64,000 nt of DNA from Cryptomeria japonica (GCF_030272615.1 NC_081413.1:161134849-161198848); one strand, 5' to 3'; positions 22,828 through 33,915 are shown, counted from the stretch's first letter. The notes: generated by a model not told the origin, from the sequence alone. A program made the numbers and translations.

Positions 22828-24046
22828 CCCCCCCTTAAGTGCAACTTAGGGGAATGCACTTTAAGTCTACAATGCAACTAAGCAATGCAAGATGGGTCCC
22901 GACTATGAGGCCATGTTAGGTACCCATGTATAAATGCAAATGCAATCTCCCATAAAGTGGGGAAAGAGAGAAAAACCCAATGGGAAAAAACCCTCCCCCA
23001 AAAGAGAGATGATGAAAGCACACAATGCTCTCAATGATGAATGAGAAGAACAAACTATGTCCCCCCCATAAGAGAAAAGAAGAGACCATGAAGCCCCCCC
23101 TCAATGTCAAATCTCCTACAAAGATGGTCCAATGATGATGATCAAAATACCTCCCCATAAGGAAGAAAGAGAGCCAATGCTGCATAAATAATGTCAACAT
23201 GTGACAAAACCAAGTACCAAGTTGATGACGATGAATCACTCGCTGCAACAAAAAGAAGATTAGGCATGGAGACAACTTGCTGTGAGCATCATCTGGATAC
23301 TCAGAAATAGCAGAAATACCGGTACAATCCAAGTCTCACGGGAGCCATGCACAAATGTGTACAATCTAAGTCTTAACTAGAGCCATGCACCAAGTCTCAC
23401 AAGATATTCCTAATCTATGTATACAAGAGGATTACATCAAATATGTCAACAATGACAAGATACAAAGAGGTGTGGCACTTTATGATAGTGCGAGTACAAC
23501 ATTGCTCATGCAAGAGCATACAACATGATAGTGCAAATCTGAAAACATGAAGATGATGCCACCAAGAAGCCCTATAGAATATTGTAGAAAAAGAAGCCTC
23601 CGATTGGGATGTGGCCAAGAGATATAAAGGAGCAAATCAACCCCCCCTTGACTGCCAGTTGGAAGCACTACAAGATAGGTGTGAAGTGACAAGAAAAAAA
23701 GTGTTCCCAATTTGACTTATTAAATGATGTTTGTGTTTTTAAAAGATTTTAAAAATCTAAATAAAAACAATTATTATGCCATGCAAAAAAAACTTTACTA
23801 AAAAATAAAGAAAAAAGCGATAGCCATTTTTTTTGAAAAAAAATGAAAAAAAAAAAAAAACTTTAATAAAAATTTATTAAAGAAAAATTTTTTATAAAAA
23901 AGTTTATTTTTTAATCATTAAAAACTTATTTAAAAAGTTTTATTTTTAAAAAAAACTTAAAAAAAAATTAAAAAACAATTTATCCCCCCCCATGCAGGGA
24001 GGGTCACCGCAGGCTCTGCGGCCCCACAGTGTACCTGCGAATACCA
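22828..24046 (-). other. M internal region, non-coding
   Basis: Only short chance frames exist (for example 22,916-23,332 minus), with no homology I recognise. A low-complexity A/T tract occupies about 23,735-23,985 and is followed by a GC-rich patch (about 23,985-24,040) next to the putative PBS. That patch is probably the leader of the element RNA. Confidence 0.6.
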
Positions 24047-24484
24047 TGTGAGATTTTGCCAAGATCAAGAGGCAATGGAAAGCACCAAAATGCAAACCCC
24101 AAAATTCTCATCAATATGCAAAATGATCAACTGGATTAACCAATACAATGAATATAGGCTTGTTTATATAGGCAAGGCCATATGGATGTATGAGCACACA
24201 AATATGACATGTGGCTCAATGAGAAACAAGGGTAGGTAAGAAATACTAGGGGTAGGTAGGAGAAATAATATAATATTCCACAAGAGGTGGATGACCCACC
24301 GAATGTGGAGTGTAACAGCAAAATAAGACCACAAAAGGTGGAATTTCTCCTACAAGCTCTATCCCTATGTGCACACTTCCCTAAGTGTCTCAAATCCAAA
24401 CTACGAAGAGATGCATAAGAGATGCATTATCCTAAGTTAAGTAAGTGTAATAATATCCAAAATGAATATTTATTTACACCAACA
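24047..24484 (-). repeat. M 5' LTR
   Basis: This is a 438-bp LTR. A minus-strand TATATAAAC (about 24,162-24,170) could serve as TATA box. Confidence 0.88.
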
Positions 24485-24940
24485 CTTCTCCAAAAAGCAT
24501 CTTGAAATATTGTATGCATCAAACTTATAGTAATTTTGAGAGAGCATTTAGGAGCAATTTCTTTGTTATTTTGGCTAAAATTAACATAGATTAATTAGGC
24601 TCTTTCTCATAGTTAGCTTTTTTTCATTCACATAATCTTTTATCTTCATTTTCATAATCTTGAATCTCCATAAGACATCCATAATAGTGCAAAAAGCTAA
24701 GGGCTACACTCATGTGGAACTTGGAGAAGACAGGAACAAGGGAGGAGCAACTATGAGCATGTTGGAGGGCATCTTGGAGGGTTTTGTTTCATTCCTCTGT
24801 TTTTGTATGCTTTTCATAATATATTTTATATCTCTCTTGATATGCATGCTTAGGATCATAGTTTCCTTTGTCTTTCGTTTGTATCACTGAAATATTAACG
24901 TTTGATTTGTGTTCCTGTGCATTCCTTTTAGATTGCATCA

Positions 24941-24965
24941 TTTAATGAACCCGATGTGAATCAAA
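24941..24965 (+). promoter_or_regulatory. T2 probable primer binding site
   Basis: The sequence after the LTR end (TGAACCCGATGTGAATC) is a diverged copy of the sequence next to the 5' LTR of N (minus strand, TGGTGAACCTGACGTGAATC at about 32,258-32,280). Both probably used the same tRNA. I cannot name that tRNA from memory. Confidence 0.5.
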
Positions 24966-25024
24966 CATGCAACCTTATTCTTCCAAAACTAACTTTTTTT
25001 GTGATTTTCCCATAAATTGCCACA

Positions 25025-25350
25025 CACAGGCTGTGCTTTAGCACTATTGACACGCGTTTTAGTGCCTTTGACAATGGAAGATTTAGTGCTTTGGTCTGAG
25101 TTCTAGCGCTTTTGTTTCAAAATTAGCGCCTTTGTTCGAGTTATAACGCTATTATTGGTTATAAAGTGCTATTGTAATCTTTTTACCTCCCTTGCGCTCT
25201 CTATCTAACAAAATTTTCATTTTGTTGAGCAGTTTTAATTAGTGCATCTACCTATATTTTAGCGCTTTTGGTGTTCTTTTAGCGCGTTTGTTAGTCCTTC
25301 AACGCTTTTGTCTTAAAGTGGCGCTTCCGTGTTTACACATAGTAGCACTT
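25025..25350 (+). repeat. Dispersed TTAGCGCTTTTGT motif cluster in T2 leader
   Basis: About ten variants of (T)TAG(C/T)GC(T/C)TTTG(T) occur in 325 bp, for example at about 25,055, 25,086, 25,104, 25,124, 25,258, 25,278 and 25,338. Spacing is irregular (about 20-100 bp). The cluster lies between the 5' LTR and gag of T2. Confidence 0.6.
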
Positions 25351-25647
25351 TTGTAACAGAGAGTTGAAAAAAAAAGACTTGTGTAACCAAAAAAATTAAA
25401 ATTTTAGGCTTGTAGAAGCCCACCAAAAACCTTCATTTCACTAAATGTTTTCTTTTGTTGTGCAGGTTTGCTAACCTCTTATTTGCAGGATTCAAGGAGT
25501 TAGAAATTAGGAATTTTATTTCTTTTTCTTTCTAACTTTGGTTTTAAAGTTAGATTAAAAATAATTCACTTTTCTTTTGGTTTAAAACAAACTTCATCTT
25601 TCATTTTGGACTGAAATAAACAAAATTTTCAATTTGGGCTTAAAAAG

Positions 25648-27279
25648 TGTGTGGGGGAAAAAGCGAGACTAGGCTAACATGCCCTAATCTCACTTTCATT
25701 CACACACTTGTGGAATACGAAAGAGCCTAGAGGTATCACACAATTGGCTACTTCTTTTTGTGGAAGAGAGAGCCACGGGCTACCTATTAGGATTTCTATT
25801 CCTTTGTTGCAAATGATAAATAGAATGATGCAAGTTCAACTATTAACCCTAAAGTGTAAGTATGAACTAGTAACAAGATTGTAGAATTAAGATTAAACAA
25901 TGGAAAGTTGTAAACACAAGGACAAGAAAAGAATGCAGATGTGTACCTGGAGTTAAAATCTGAGTGAAAATGTTCGGGACGAGGGCACGGGCGCCACTGT
26001 CCTGATTCTGCTCCTGAAACTGCTGTTTTGCAACCTGAAAAGCTGTCGGAAAAATGCTGAAACTTGCTATCTGACAGAAGGACCAGGGCACCCAGCACCC
26101 CTGTCTTGGCAGGACCAGGGCGCCCCACGCCCCTGTCCTAGTCTTTTGCTCTGAAATTTGGTGTGTTGTTCAGTCTCTGTCTGCTTCCATCGGATCTACA
26201 ACTTGTGGCATCGTTCGAATCCCGAAACCTGCACTTATATCTGAAAAGGTATGGTGGGCGGCTATATAGGGTTTTTCCTTAGTCAAACCCCCGCTTTGGT
26301 GATTTCCACCTCCACGAATAGCCAAGTTGTATTGTAAAAGTAGTGTGTGTGCAGACCTTGTGTGTGTGCAAGATCCTAAAATGCAAGTAAGCAAACTAGA
26401 GCAACCTAGAAAGTAAACCCTAATTGCTTGTAAATGATAATGTAAATGCTCCAAATCAAGATGCAAAGTGATCTAAAGCATGAATACAAATGATATAACG
26501 AGGCTTATGCAAAGACACGAAAACAACATGAAATCATACCCAACCCCAAGGGAGGGGTACAAGCCAATCTTCAGTCGGTGATCCCTTATTGCTCTTCAAT
26601 GTCTTCAAAGCCCTAAATGGATGAATGAAATTGATGAATGCTTGATGGATGGATGTTGAATTTTGTTGAAGACTTCAAAGATCTGCTCTTTCGCTGCATA
26701 GAAGGTCCCTGGAAACAAAATTTGGATCCTTTCAAATGAAGAAAGAGAGCTCTTATATATGAAACCCTAGGTCTTAATTTCAACTTTAGGCTGACTTAGA
26801 GATTGAATCTCCTGCCAATTTCTTGGGGTTAAGCTTTATTTTATGATTGGATCGTGCTCCTAAAATTTTGAGAAAAATGTCCAGGACCATGTGCACTCCG
26901 GGCGCCATGATCCCGACAACTTTTCACCAAATTTTCAGGGCCATCAGATATGATGATTTTAGAGAGAATCCTGAAGTTACAGGTGATTTTGAGATGTTTT
27001 GACCCCTGAAATCAAGCCCCCAAGTTCAAAATAGGACCTAATTAGGGTTTTAGATTAAATGATGTATTGGAAGAATAAAATGAAAGGGGCACACTTTAAT
27101 GAAAGGGCCCAACTTTATGATATGGGAGATGATAAAATAGAACCTTAGACCTAATTAATTTGATTAATTAAGTGCTAAAGGGGAAATGCAATGCAAAATG
27201 CAAAATGCGCCAAGGTGGGTGCTAAACTAGATGTGAAATTGTACCACCCTAGCAAGTGCGTACAATTTACGACGATACA
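25648..27279 (-). repeat. N 3' LTR
   Basis: This is a direct copy of 32,281-33,910 with scattered substitutions (a few percent by eye). A minus-strand TATATAAG lies in the shared GCTCTTATATATG stretch (about 26,750). Confidence 0.92.
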
Positions 27280-28990
27280 TTTAGCCCCCACTTTAGCGGT
27301 CATATGAACACTACGTGCATATGCAAGCTAAAGTACAGAAAAGTAAACATTATTTGAGAAAGGATATATCCATAAGTCTATCGAACGAAGCCCCCAATGG
27401 TATCTGTAGTACACAGTTAGGAACTGCACCCTACAAAACACACGTTAGATCACAAAATCACCTAATGCTTACTAAGGAAGGTGATGAAAATTCGAGGGTA
27501 GCTATATGCCCCCCCCTGTTTCGGCTTGCTAATTTTAGTGAGTTGAAACAGGGTATCATGTTTACCACTTTGAATTGTTAAAGAATATTGATGACAAATG
27601 CTCACAAGAAGATTTGATATGAGATCAAAAACTAATGGAGAATCATTTGGTAAGAAAGAGGACTAAATCTCAATTCCAACACAACAAGGAGTGTGAGGAT
27701 TTGAGAGTTCTCTAACACAAGATGAAGGATGTAAATGGAAACAAAATGCAAAGAGAAGAAAAGAAAGGAAAAAAAAGAATGAATACACACATTGGTGATC
27801 CATGAGAAGAATAGTGAGAGAGAAAACATGGACTTCTTGCCCCTAGATCTTGTCTAGGTGATCCATGTAAGGGAGGAGAGTGAGAAAGTCTAGCCTTATG
27901 TCGCTAGTTCCACTCAACCTCATGCATGTGTGTGTAAGTGAGGTTAGAAGGACCTCATAGGAGTCTATGCCCGAGTATGCTACAACCTATATATGTATAG
28001 TAAAAAAGCGTGACATCTCGCTCTAAGAGTCTGTGCTCTAGTTCCGAGAATGACCCATTGCTCAAAAAGTGTAATGTTTATGTCATAAGCAAAGTAGAAT
28101 AAGGATACCTACCTTCATCACAAAAGAAGATACCCCAAAAATGCAACAATGTCATAGATCCAAGCAAGAGAGTTTAGCACTCTTTAAGCAAGGATAAGAT
28201 AGTTGAAAAGGGATATCTTGTAATATGTGTAAAGGAGATCCTTAGAGGAGAAGAGATCTTTGTACAAAAGACACCTATCCACGAGAGGACAAATATAACA
28301 TCTTCTAGAATAAGACAAAGAAGAGAATAAGAATGCAATACTTCCTTCTTTTGCGAGGTGAAAGTGATTCTTAATGAAGGATGACGCTCTTTCTAACCCA
28401 ATTGGGAGAGTGAATTCATTATGGACGTATTTTATGAAGTGCAAAAGAGGTTGTAGTCAAGGACTTACACCTCTTGTAAGAGAGAATCCTTGAACAAACG
28501 GAAACAAATGCATACAAGGAATAACATCAAGTAATAAAGTTCACACCATCCACGAAATAGGAAAAAGTGGATCCTTAGATAAAAAAATAAGGAAAGATCA
28601 TTGCCTCCCAAGGATAAGGACAATGAGAAGGACTTACACAATCTTCTAGGGAGAGATTTAGACATAAGAAAAATGTACTACATACTCACATGAGTTCATG
28701 CAAGCAAGACATTAGTGTATGTAAAATGCTTCTCATAAGAAGTGGGTAAGGTAAGAAAGAGAATACACATCTTCTCCCATATCTAGGAAAAGAGGATTCT
28801 AAAGAAAAGATGATCAATATTTCCACATTATTACCCCATAGGAACAAGAGATAACATAGAAAAATTAGGCTATTATGTTGCTTCAAAAATATGATTGCAC
28901 TTGAAATTGTACCATCATGAATGACAATGAGCCCCCAGTAAATGAGCTACCAATGTCACATAATGATGAGCAACATAATAGCCATTAATG
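27280..28990 (-). other. N region between ORF and 3' LTR, non-coding
   Basis: Only short minus-strand frames occur (for example 28,184-28,444 and 28,465-28,665) and none has a recognisable domain. RT and integrase would lie here in an autonomous Tat element, and nothing like them is visible. The polypurine tract is at about 27,280-27,296. Confidence 0.65.
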
Positions 28991-31900
28991 TTATTTAAAG
29001 ACATGATAGACTAAATGAGGTATTTGAATATGACATGCTAAATGCTCAACTATAAGTGAGATCAAAAACATGTATAAAGTGATAAAAATTGAAGAAGAAA
29101 AGTCACAACAAATCTTAGAAGAGGGATGAGTGTAATTTATTAGAGCCTTATCCCTAGAGGAAAGGACTTTATGATGAATAGGAGATAAAGATTCATAAGT
29201 GGATTTAGAAATTTGAGGGGAGTCATGAAGAGATTTGTTCATCGCCAAGATTTCCTTATGAGGGGAATGAGAGTTGATAGAAGTAGAAGATGATTTAGTT
29301 GAAGTGAGATCATCATCACTACTAAATATAGCATTGACATTGAGAGATGGTCTTTTAGATGCTTTGGTGGGCTTAGAAAGATTATATCCAAGTCCAAATG
29401 AATATTCATGCATGTTATGTTCTAAAGGAACTTTAATTCCTTGTTCATTTGCACAACAACCATTTCCACTATAGCCACTCTTAGCCAAAATATGAAAACC
29501 ACGACCATAACGATTAGCCATTTCAGAAAGAAAAGGTGGTTTTTCATAAGACAAAGAATCAAATTCTTCAGAATTAGAGGTGTGAGGAGAAGAAGTTTGA
29601 GAAGCAGCTACAAAATTATTGCTCATAGGTTCAGGTAAGACTGATTGATCTCTAGTTTCTTCCTTCTTTTTAACTTTAAGCTCTCTAGGAGGAACCCTAT
29701 ACTCACCTACGAAGGTGGGCTTGAAATCAAGAGATCCCCAATCGTCTTCTGTGAGAACCTTCTTAGGATCAAAAGCCTTTTCATGTGTAGGTTCAGGTTG
29801 AGAAGAATCTTCTTCAGGAACTTCAGACTCATCCAAAGAATTTTGATTATCAGAGAGTAATGATTCATCCATAGGTATCTTGTTTAACGGGTCATCACTA
29901 GAAGATGAAGGCTTAGAAGAACTCCCTTTGGAAGTAGATGTTTGCAAACAGGCTTGAAAATTAGTATCACCTATCAAGGTATATGTCTTATTATTATAAA
30001 TAAATTTAACTTGTCTATGCAATGTAGAGGGGATAACTTGCATACTGTGAATCCAAGGTCTCCCTAATAACAAGTTGTATGTTAGATTTCTCGACATAAC
30101 ATGGATAGGAGTAGGCAAAGTAACAGGTCCCACTGTGATGGGTAAGGTGATAATACCTAATGAAGACTTAGCCACATTATCAAAGCCTCGAATGGGATGA
30201 GAGTCAGGCTCAATAAGGGATGTATCCACATTCATCTTATGCAATAGATTAATGCTACACACATTAAGGCCAGAACCATTATCTACCAGTGTTCGTCTTA
30301 TAGCAGTGTCATTTATGATAACCACAATCATCAAGGGATCATATTGATGTTGAATTTCACTAGTAGGCAACTCATCTTGTGTGAACACAATTTGAGCTTT
30401 AGGATTCATCACAGAGTTAACCAAAGACACTATATTACTAGATGTATTAGGTGGAGGAACATTCAAATCTTTCAAGGCATCTTGTAACATTCCATGATGA
30501 GTGGAAGAAGTTTGGATCAAATCCCAAAGGGATATCTTAGCAGGAGTAGTTTTAAGTTGTTCTATGAGATCATAGTCCTTACTAAGAATTTGTGAAATAC
30601 AAGGAGCTTGAGGAAGAATAGGTTGGGAAGGAGGAAGTGAAGTTGGGATAACTGGAGGAGGATTAGGTTGCCTATTATTTCTTGTGTTATAGGTATGAGC
30701 AACCGCATTATAACTCTCTCTAGTCAGTTGCTTAGCATACTCATAAGGGCTCTTAGTAGAATAACCTCCTTGCACAGTAATAATAGGTTTCTTAGGAGTG
30801 CAAAAAGAATCATTAGCATAACCACCTTGGACCACTAAGATAGGCTTATTTAAAGGTTGAGAATTTTGAGAAGGACAGGCACCTTGGACAGTGAAGAGAG
30901 GTTTGTTAGGTGTTTCATTCACACGTATCAAATTAATTGAGGATGGTTTAGAGGAATGAACAAAAGTGTTGGAAGAATTATCGATAGTCTTCTCTTGCAC
31001 TAAAATCTTATCACAGATTAGATCAATTTTAGGAGAGAGACAAGGGCTAGGCATTGATGTTCCACTAGGAAGAGTAATACTAGGAAATGTCATATCACCC
31101 TCTATCATCAAAGGACCTACATGGGGACTAAACTCTCTAGGAGAAGGATCAACATTACTCTCTAAAGTCTCACTTTTGAGATGGAGATCTTTGAAAGAGA
31201 TGTTAACCATCTTGTTTTGAACTAGGGTTTCCTTATGAGTAGAACCAAGTTGAGGAGAGGGAGATGCTTTATTTTTAGAGGGAGAATGATTGAGATTCAA
31301 GGAAGGTGAGAAACTATCAAGGGAGTTTTCAATCTTGATTTCATCCCCTTTGGCTAGGGGTAGAGAATAATCTATACCTTCTTCTAATGGTTCATCCCAA
31401 ATAGTGAGGTTGTTGAAAGGAATGTTTGAAGTATTGTCAATTTCGGGAGAGGAGATAACATTGTTTATTAATTCCTCATCCTTAGGAGGGAGAGCATCAA
31501 TCGATGTGTTAAACTCATCCTCTTTCCTCAAAATATGTTCAATATGATCTTTAGGGGAGAGAGAATTAAGGAAATTGCTTTTTATTTCATCTTCTTTCTC
31601 TAAGGGATGCTTATGGGTAAGACAAACTTTAGGAGAAGGGTAAGCATTTATCATTAATTCATCATCTCTAGTGGGAATTTTGTTGGAAAAGGAAATGCCA
31701 TCACTAGGAAATGTAGGGATAATGTCATCTTCTTGCACAAAAGGATCCTCATGAAGGGAGCATTTTTTAGGAGCCACAAAGTCATCAAGGGCATCATCCA
31801 ACAAAGCATGATCATATCTATTAAAAGGTTTATCTTTTGATTCAAAAGGAGATATCTCTTCATAGAGGGGATCATTGAAAACAACCATGCTACTAGATTT

Positions 31901-32140
31901 AGTGGAAGAGTTGATAGGAATGTACCCTTGAGAGGAATCATTCGACTTATCTTTCTCATCACAACAAAATGGCATAGTAACAATGTTTATGAGTTTTTGG
32001 TAAAATGAAGGTTTGGTATCTTTAGGTTTCAAAAACTCATCTAAAGCTTCATCTAACTCATAATCATCACAAATATGAACATCTTGCAAATAAAAATCTG
32101 ACATTTTGAAATAAAAATTGCACACAATGCAAAGAAACAA
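28991..32140 (-). CDS. Intact 1049-aa N protein: low-complexity N-terminus, retropepsin, G-patch
   Basis: This is the only long uninterrupted ORF in the window. Met at residue 1 or residue 13 (MSDFYLQDV, 32,104) could start it; the second avoids a hydrophobic leader. Residues about 20-400 are acidic, Ser/Pro-rich and repetitive (KEDE...SPK-like units). At about 412-470 there are three KP(I/L)xxVQGGY-like repeats. The EQLK...ISLWDL block (about 520-560) matches T1 and T2. The retropepsin (about 600-710) has LVDNGSGLNVC with Asp620 and LLLGRPWIHS. The G-patch is at about 878-925. The C-terminus ends in a hydrophobic stretch. There is no gag fold, zinc knuckle, RT or integrase. It may act as a trans-acting protease or RNA-binding protein. 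Function is inferred from domains only. Confidence 0.85.
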   Translation of the reverse strand: MFLCIVCNFYFKMSDFYLQDVHICDDYELDEALDEFLKPKDTKPSFYQKLINIVTMPFCCDEKDKSNDSSQGYIPINSSTKSSSMVVFNDPLYEEISPFESKDKPFNRYDHALLDDALDDFVAPKKCSLHEDPFVQEDDIIPTFPSDGISFSNKIPTRDDELMINAYPSPKVCLTHKHPLEKEDEIKSNFLNSLSPKDHIEHILRKEDEFNTSIDALPPKDEELINNVISSPEIDNTSNIPFNNLTIWDEPLEEGIDYSLPLAKGDEIKIENSLDSFSPSLNLNHSPSKNKASPSPQLGSTHKETLVQNKMVNISFKDLHLKSETLESNVDPSPREFSPHVGPLMIEGDMTFPSITLPSGTSMPSPCLSPKIDLICDKILVQEKTIDNSSNTFVHSSKPSSINLIRVNETPNKPLFTVQGACPSQNSQPLNKPILVVQGGYANDSFCTPKKPIITVQGGYSTKSPYEYAKQLTRESYNAVAHTYNTRNNRQPNPPPVIPTSLPPSQPILPQAPCISQILSKDYDLIEQLKTTPAKISLWDLIQTSSTHHGMLQDALKDLNVPPPNTSSNIVSLVNSVMNPKAQIVFTQDELPTSEIQHQYDPLMIVVIINDTAIRRTLVDNGSGLNVCSINLLHKMNVDTSLIEPDSHPIRGFDNVAKSSLGIITLPITVGPVTLPTPIHVMSRNLTYNLLLGRPWIHSMQVIPSTLHRQVKFIYNNKTYTLIGDTNFQACLQTSTSKGSSSKPSSSSDDPLNKIPMDESLLSDNQNSLDESEVPEEDSSQPEPTHEKAFDPKKVLTEDDWGSLDFKPTFVGEYRVPPRELKVKKKEETRDQSVLPEPMSNNFVAASQTSSPHTSNSEEFDSLSYEKPPFLSEMANRYGRGFHILAKSGYSGNGCCANEQGIKVPLEHNMHEYSFGLGYNLSKPTKASKRPSLNVNAIFSSDDDLTSTKSSSTSINSHSPHKEILAMNKSLHDSPQISKSTYESLSPIHHKVLSSRDKALINYTHPSSKICCDFSSSIFITLYMFLISLIVEHLACHIQIPHLVYHVFK

Positions 32141-32257
32141 AACACACTCTTTCTTTTCCTTCTTTTTTTTTTCTTTTTTTGAAAATGAAACTTAAATGAA
32201 ACACGCTAAATCTAGATTTAGATCTAACAAATGTAATGCAAGAGAAAGCAATAATAA

Positions 32258-32280
32258 GATTCACGTCAGGTTCACCAAAA
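32258..32280 (-). promoter_or_regulatory. N primer binding site
   Basis: Immediately next to the 5' LTR the minus strand reads TTTTGGTGAACCTGACGTGA. TGG near the LTR edge is what a tRNA CCA end would pair with. The tRNA is not identified. Confidence 0.65.
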
Positions 32281-33910
32281 TGTGTGGGGGAAAAAGCGAG
32301 ACTAGGCTAACATGGCCTAATCTCACTTTCATTCACACACTTGTGGAATATGAAAGAGCCTAGAGGTATCACACAATTGGCTACTTCTTTTTGTGGCAGA
32401 GAGAGCCACGGGCTACCTATTAGGATTTCTATTCCTTTGTTGCAAATGATAGATAGAATGATGCAAGTTCAACTATTAACCCTAAAGTGTAAGTATGAAC
32501 TAGTAACAAGATTGCAGAATTAAGATTAAACAATGGAAAGTTGTAAACACAAGGACAAGACAAGAATGCAGATGTGTACTCGGAGTTAAAATCTGAGTGA
32601 AAATGTTCGGGACGAGGGCGCGGGCGCCACTATCCTGATTCTGCTCCTGAAACTGCTATTTTGCAACCTGAAAAGCTATCAGAAAAATGCTGAAACTTGC
32701 TGTCTGACAGAAGGACCAGGGCGCCCAGTGCCCCTGTCCCAGGGACCAGGGTGCCCCATGCCCCTGTCCTGGTCTTTTGCTCTGAAATTTGGTGTGTTGT
32801 TCAGTCTCCATCTACTTCTGTCGGATCTGCAACTTGCGGCGTCATCCGAATCCCGAAACCTGCACTTATATCTGAAAAGGTATGGTGGGCGGCTATATAG
32901 GGTTTTGCCTTAGTCAAACCCCCGCTTTGGTGATTTCCACCTCCATGAATAGCCAAGTTGTATTGTAAAAGTAGTGTGTGTGCAGACCTTGTGTGTGTGC
33001 AAGATCCTAAAATGCAAGTAAGCAAACTAGAGCAACCTAGAAAGTAAACCCTAATTGCTTGTAAATGATAATGTAAATGCTCCAAATCAAGATGCAAAGT
33101 GATCTAAAGCATGAATACAAATGATATAATGAGGCTTATGCAAAGACACGAAAACAACATGAAATCATACCCAACTCCAAGGGAGGGGTACAAGCCAATC
33201 TTCAATCGGTGATCCCTTATTGCTCTTCAATGTCTTCAAAGCCCTAAATGGATGAATGAAATTGATGAATGCTTGATGGATGGATGTTGAATGTTGTTGA
33301 AGTCTTCAAAGATCTGCTCTTTCACTGCATAGAAGGTCCCTGGAAACAAAATTCGGATCCTTTCAAATGAAGAAAGAGAGCTCTTATATATGAAACCCTA
33401 GGTCTTAATTTCAACTTTAGGCCGACTTAGAGATTGAATCTCCTGCCAATTTCTTGGGGTTAAGCTTTATTTTATGATTGGATCGTGCTCCTAAAATTTT
33501 GAGAAAAATGTCCGGGACTGTGTGCACTTCGGGCGCCATGGTCCCGACAACTTTTCACCAAATTTTCAGGGCCATTAGATATGATGATTTTAGAGAGAAT
33601 CCCAAAGTTACAGGTGATTTCGAGATGTTTTGACCCCCGAAATCAAGCCCCCAAGTTCAAAATAGGACCTAATTAGGGTTTTAGATTAAATGATGTATTG
33701 GAAGAATAAAATGAAAGGGGCACACTTTAATGAAAGGGCCCAACTTTATGATATGGGAGATGATAAAATAGAACCTTAGACCTAATTAATTTGATTAATT
33801 AAGTGCTAAAGGGGAAATGCAATGCAAAATGCAAAATGCGCCAAGGCGGGTGCTAAACTAGGTGTGAAATTGTACCACCCTAGCAAGTGCGTACAATTTA
33901 TGACGCTACA
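32281..33910 (-). repeat. N 5' LTR
   Basis: This is a 1,630-bp LTR. A minus-strand TATATAAG (plus 33,383-33,390) is the likely TATA box. Confidence 0.92.
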
Positions 33911-33915
33911 AAAAG

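Larger units (their letters stand above)
22367..24484 (-). mobile_element. M: small non-coding LTR retrotransposon (TRIM/LARD-like)
   Basis: Two LTRs (22,367-22,827 and 24,047-24,484) enclose 1.2 kb. On the plus strand they start TGTGAGATTTTGCC and end ACACCAACA. The target duplication is CTTCT (22,362-22,366 and 24,485-24,489). Minus orientation is inferred because a purine tract CTTAAGGGGGGG (minus) adjoins the left LTR and TGGTATTCGCAGG (minus) adjoins the right one. No protein domain is present, so it needed enzymes from another element. Its 2.1 kb is large for a TRIM and small for a LARD. Confidence 0.88.
12926..24940 (+). repeat. T2 5' LTR, in three pieces
   Basis: Pieces 12,926-13,281, 21,700-22,366 and 24,490-24,940 together align collinearly with the intact 3' LTR at 43,314-44,769 (about 1,474 versus 1,456 bp). 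Breaks coincide with insertion S (15-bp duplication) and M (5-bp duplication). A TATA box TATAAATAG lies at 22,344-22,352, only about 15 bp upstream of the M insertion. Confidence 0.85.
25648..33910 (-). mobile_element. N: non-autonomous LTR retrotransposon with protease/G-patch ORF
   Basis: LTRs of 1,632 and 1,630 bp (25,648-27,279 and 32,281-33,910) flank 5.0 kb. The target duplication is AAAAG (25,643-25,647 and 33,911-33,915). On the plus strand the LTRs run from TGTGTGGGGG to GCTACA or GATACA. The polypurine tract (minus, AAAGTGGGGGCTAAA) adjoins the left LTR and a PBS adjoins the right one, so the element reads leftward. It encodes one long ORF with Tat-like protease and G-patch and no gag, RT, RNase H or integrase. 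It inserted in the leader of T2. Confidence 0.92.

Noticed and set aside
22916-23332. 138-codon minus ORF inside M
   Set aside because: It has no domain, low-complexity composition and lies within an element that has no other coding signal.
23735-23985. Long A/T tract as a matrix-attachment or origin element
   Set aside because: Simple low-complexity sequence inside M; nothing specific supports a function.
24660-24890. 76-codon ORF present in both T2 LTRs (also 44,488-44,718) with a hydrophobic segment
   Set aside because: Both copies are the same LTR by descent, so preservation is not independent evidence. No known LTR protein resembles it.
25440-25495. Splice-acceptor-like TTGTGCAG and TTTGCAG sites in the T2 leader, suggesting an intron as in Ogre elements
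   Set aside because: Such short sites are common by chance, no matching donor or reading frame supports an intron, and Ogre introns lie elsewhere (between protease and RT regions).
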